The notes under the pieces: generated by a model
Told to the model about the DNA's origin: nothing
What the model saw: the letters and a program-made list of their open reading frames with translations, nothing else
Databases searched by the model: none
Shown: positions 61,753 through 64,000 of the stretch, one piece after another
How positions within the stretch are numbered: the stretch's first letter is position 1
How the letters are laid out: every line of letters starts with the position of its first letter
Source of the DNA: RGIG3002 sp964449325
Lineage (GTDB): Bacteria > Bacillota > Clostridia > Lachnospirales > Lachnospiraceae
Assembly: GCA_964449325.1 (NCBI GenBank)
Contig: CAYUYJ010000012.1
Location: forward strand, 32,391 to 96,390
Length of the DNA stretch: 64,000 nucleotides
Reading direction: 5' to 3'
Program-made: the position numbers and the translations under genes

Positions 61753-62823
61753 ATGAAGAAAGTACTGACTACGGAAATAAAGCCCGGAATGATATCCGCA
61801 AAGGATGTATATAATTCACAAAATCTGCTCGTAATTCAACAGGGGACAAAGTTAGACGACAGAGCGATTTCAAAGCTGATGGTTCATGGTATCGGAAGCG
61901 TTATGATTGCAGATGAGAAAGGACCTGTACGCTTAGCGCCAAAGGAGCCGTCTTATTACGAAAAATTACGGGCGAGCAAAGAGTTTCAGGAGTTTAAGAA
62001 CCGTTATGATGAGGAAACGGTTGCTTTTACGGAAGAATTAAATCAGATTGTGGAAAAAGGGAAACCAATTGAAGAAGAGAAGCTGTTGAATTTTACCTAC
62101 AGCATCATGGGACAGAAGGAAGCAAAAATAAGTCTGGTAGATACGCTACAGAATTTGAGGGAATACGATGATGCGACGTATGTGCATTCTGTCAATGTGG
62201 CATTGTTATGTGCATTGTTTGCATCCTGGCTGAAGCTGTCCGAGAAGGAAACCAGAACGGCAATTTTGTGTGGTTTACTGCATGATATCGGGAAAATCAT
62301 GGTGCCTGAGGAAATCATTAAGAAGCCCGAAAAATTGAATGACTTGGAGTTTGTACGGGTGAAGTCCCATCCCATGGACGGAGCACGGGCTTTGAAGCTG
62401 AAGAATGTAGACCCCCATATTGTAAATGCAGCATTGCAGCATCATGAGCGCTGTGACGGTTCCGGTTATCCGCAGGCTCTGAAAAGAAAGCAGATTGACC
62501 CGTATGCAAAGCTTGTAGCTATTGCGGATGTCTATGAGGCAATGACTGCAGCAAGAGTGTATCGTAATCCGATTTGTCCTTTTACGGTAATTGAGCAGTT
62601 TGAGGAAGAAGGAATGCAGAAATTTGAAGTGGAATTTTTGCTTCCGTTTCTGGAGCATATCGGGGGTACTTATTTGCAGAACCGGGTGCGGCTCTCTAAC
62701 GGAATGGAAGGAAATGTGGTATTTTTAAACAAGGAAAAGCTTTCCAGACCTACCGTGCAGTGCGGAAAAACCTTTGTGGACTTAATGGAACATAAGGAAC
62801 TTACGATAGAGCGTATTTTATAG
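61753..62823 (+). CDS. HD-GYP domain phosphodiesterase
   Basis: This 356-residue protein has an N-terminal ~120-residue DUF3391-like region (starting KKVLTTEIKPGM) and an HD-GYP domain (about 130-320): LLHDIGKIMVPEEII and HHERCDGSGYPQAL. HD-GYP enzymes hydrolyse cyclic-di-GMP (or related dinucleotides) using two or three metals. The HD and GYP motifs are intact. It may oppose the GGDEF protein at 40.4 kb. Confidence 0.93.
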   Translation: MKKVLTTEIKPGMISAKDVYNSQNLLVIQQGTKLDDRAISKLMVHGIGSVMIADEKGPVRLAPKEPSYYEKLRASKEFQEFKNRYDEETVAFTEELNQIVEKGKPIEEEKLLNFTYSIMGQKEAKISLVDTLQNLREYDDATYVHSVNVALLCALFASWLKLSEKETRTAILCGLLHDIGKIMVPEEIIKKPEKLNDLEFVRVKSHPMDGARALKLKNVDPHIVNAALQHHERCDGSGYPQALKRKQIDPYAKLVAIADVYEAMTAARVYRNPICPFTVIEQFEEEGMQKFEVEFLLPFLEHIGGTYLQNRVRLSNGMEGNVVFLNKEKLSRPTVQCGKTFVDLMEHKELTIERIL

Positions 62824-62847
62824 TTGAAAATAAGAATTTATTTTTTT

Positions 62848-62880
62848 GAACCGCTTTTGTCCCGGTGACAGGAGCGGTTC
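62848..62880 (+). other. stem-loop in the acyltransferase leader
   Basis: Arms GAACCGCT and AGCGGTTC frame an inner GTC/GAC pair. It has no T-run after it on either strand, so it is not a standard terminator. It lies 10 nt before the ribosome site of the next gene and might affect its translation, or mark the 3' end of HD-GYP RNA. Confidence 0.55.
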
Positions 62881-62899
62881 AATTGGTATGGAGGTAACA

Positions 62900-63892
62900 T
62901 TGAAAAGAATCGGTTGGATAGATGTACTGAAATTTTTAGGAATATTTGCTATTTATTACTGGCATTTGTGTGAAGGAGAAGGAAAAGTCTATCAGTTTAT
63001 TTTATGGTATCATGTGCCTTTGTTTTTCTTTTTGTCGGGGTGTACGGAGGCAATTGCTAAGCCGCTTTCCTTTGGACAATATGTGAAAAAGAAAACCAAA
63101 AACATATTGCTGCCGTTTTTTTTCTTTGCTCTGCTTTCCATGCTGCTTGTGATTGTTTATGAGGGATTCGATTTTGCATTATGTAAGCTTATGCTGAGGC
63201 AGATTTTGTATGGGGGAGTACGGAATCAGATTTTTGCATATTCGCTTTGGTTTTTATCATGCCTTTATGTAATGAGCATTTTGTTTTGGGGTATCAGACA
63301 GGTAAAGAAAAGAAGCCTGATTTTGGGAATCGGAATTTTGTGTTTTGTATTTGCGGCACGGGTGATGCCTTATAAACCGAATATGGTACCGATTTTTCCT
63401 TATAATGCGGATTGTGCGTTGTATTATATGGTTTATTACTGTCTGGGCTATTGTATTTTTCCGAGGCTGCAGAAATTTCTGGAGGAAGAAGGGGGAAGGA
63501 AAAAGCCGGTACTTGGTATATCGGGAGGGTGTTGTGCGGTATATGCAGTAGCGTTGTTTTGGGAGAAGGATGGATTGGCATTTTTGAATAGGATTCCGGT
63601 GGTGAGGATTTTTCATCCGCTCGTTGTGGCGGCAGTGTTGATATGGCTGAATCTGGTGATTGCGGTTGCGTTGCAGAGGTGCAGGTTTATGCAGAAACTG
63701 GGGACGGAGACGTTGTATTTGTGCGGGAATGAGTTTCTTGTGAAGACATTGGTTGTGATAGGGTGTTCGGTTTTCGGAATCGGAATGGAGTGGAGGTCAC
63801 CGGTGACAGATGTGGGGTATGTTTTCGGGTTGATTTTGTTGGTGCATTTTTTGGGGGTGGCTTGGCAGAGGAGAATTGTAGGTGGGAAGTGA
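62900..63892 (+). CDS. acyltransferase family 3 membrane protein
   Basis: This 330-residue protein has about ten helices and the family 3 opening GWIDVLKFLGIFAIYYWH, with the active-site His near residue 21, and VPLFFFLSGCTEA. It would O-acylate a surface polymer. The start is TTG 62900: GGAGG ends 5 nt before it, while ATG 62888 has no site. It is the last gene in view. Confidence 0.85.
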   Translation: MKRIGWIDVLKFLGIFAIYYWHLCEGEGKVYQFILWYHVPLFFFLSGCTEAIAKPLSFGQYVKKKTKNILLPFFFFALLSMLLVIVYEGFDFALCKLMLRQILYGGVRNQIFAYSLWFLSCLYVMSILFWGIRQVKKRSLILGIGILCFVFAARVMPYKPNMVPIFPYNADCALYYMVYYCLGYCIFPRLQKFLEEEGGRKKPVLGISGGCCAVYAVALFWEKDGLAFLNRIPVVRIFHPLVVAAVLIWLNLVIAVALQRCRFMQKLGTETLYLCGNEFLVKTLVVIGCSVFGIGMEWRSPVTDVGYVFGLILLVHFLGVAWQRRIVGGK

Positions 63893-64000
63893 CGGAACAG
63901 GCAGAGCCAACGTTAGGAAATGCTATTACCTCTTTGATTGATTTCTGTAACAGTTCAGCCTTAGCATTGAAAGACGGACGAAGGATAACCGTCCTATCCA
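63893..64000. other. right-edge sequence without a gene
   Basis: The last 108 bp hold no supported gene. On the minus strand there is AAGGCTGAACTGTTAC, also found at 34034-34049, and a GACGG/CCGTC inverted repeat near 63972-63993. The region may be the edge of another element. Confidence 0.4.

Noticed and set aside
63893..64000. Minus-strand gene entering from the right edge
   Set aside because: One frame is open but runs on antisense into the acyltransferase, and the other frames stop; not enough to call a gene.

Overview
The window reads as chromosome from a low-to-mid GC, Gram-positive, anaerobic Clostridia member, most likely Lachnospiraceae. The basis is strong GGAGG-type ribosome sites, frequent TTG/GTG starts, Firmicutes-type genes (DegV, YczE, SpoVAE, YtvI-like, CsbB/YfhO, VanZ), the order tig-clpP-clpX-lon-engB, and small families that I associate with Lachnospiraceae (DUF5721-like protein, Rpn-nuclease tail). 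Almost all genes lie on the + strand. The minus-strand genes are a DUF5721-like gene at 10 kb and the block DUF1294-LytTR plus argG at 16.1-18.5 kb. I saw no tRNA, rRNA, CRISPR array or intact insertion sequence.

Layout. 0-5 kb: a truncated Sel1-repeat protein, an unknown protein, a YczE-type membrane protein, a leaderless family 9 glycosidase, a CapA lipoprotein and an Rpn-nuclease remnant. 5.2-10.5 kb: a GT-C membrane glycosyltransferase with a UDP-galactopyranose-mutase-like flavoprotein, RidA, a divergent shikimate kinase, SpoVAE and a DUF5721-like protein. 10.9-15 kb: a 1398-residue secreted protein with leucine-rich and InlB-type repeats. 15.3-17.2 kb: DegV, then on the minus strand a DUF1294-LytTR operon under a promoter that contains a striking 18-bp dyad. 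17.3-25.2 kb: arginine biosynthesis, with argG divergent from argC-GNAT-argJ-argB-argD and an orphan solute-binding protein.

25.3-34.5 kb: a small transporter, then comEA, a two-component pair, a GerMN lipoprotein and comEC. Immediately after comEC is a TetR/acyltransferase cassette flanked by a 121-bp duplication of the comEC 3' end. Next come chorismate mutase, holA and yqeY, then a complete pantothenate cluster with a DUF2520 protein in the place of panE (36.1-39.2 kb). 39.3-45.4 kb is the most unusual locus: an NMT1/SsuA-type binding lipoprotein, a large TPR-GGDEF protein, a permease fused to its own ATPase, and a TM1266-type putative hydrogenase regulator. 45.5-53.9 kb is housekeeping: trigger factor, ClpP, ClpX, Lon, EngB, YtvI-like and TruA. 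54-57 kb holds VanZ, an ECF sigma factor with its membrane partner, and a response regulator with a degenerate receiver. 57.2-61.7 kb is a CsbB-YfhO-YdjC surface-glycosylation module. An HD-GYP protein and an acyltransferase close the window.

How the genes work together: biosynthesis (arginine, pantothenate, aromatic branch), protein quality control and envelope glycosylation are interleaved with signalling. The GGDEF protein (40.4 kb) and HD-GYP protein (61.8 kb) could make and break cyclic-di-GMP. The best candidates for undescribed biology are the ABC/GGDEF/TM1266 locus, the dyad promoter at 17.2 kb and the duplication-bracketed cassette behind comEC.
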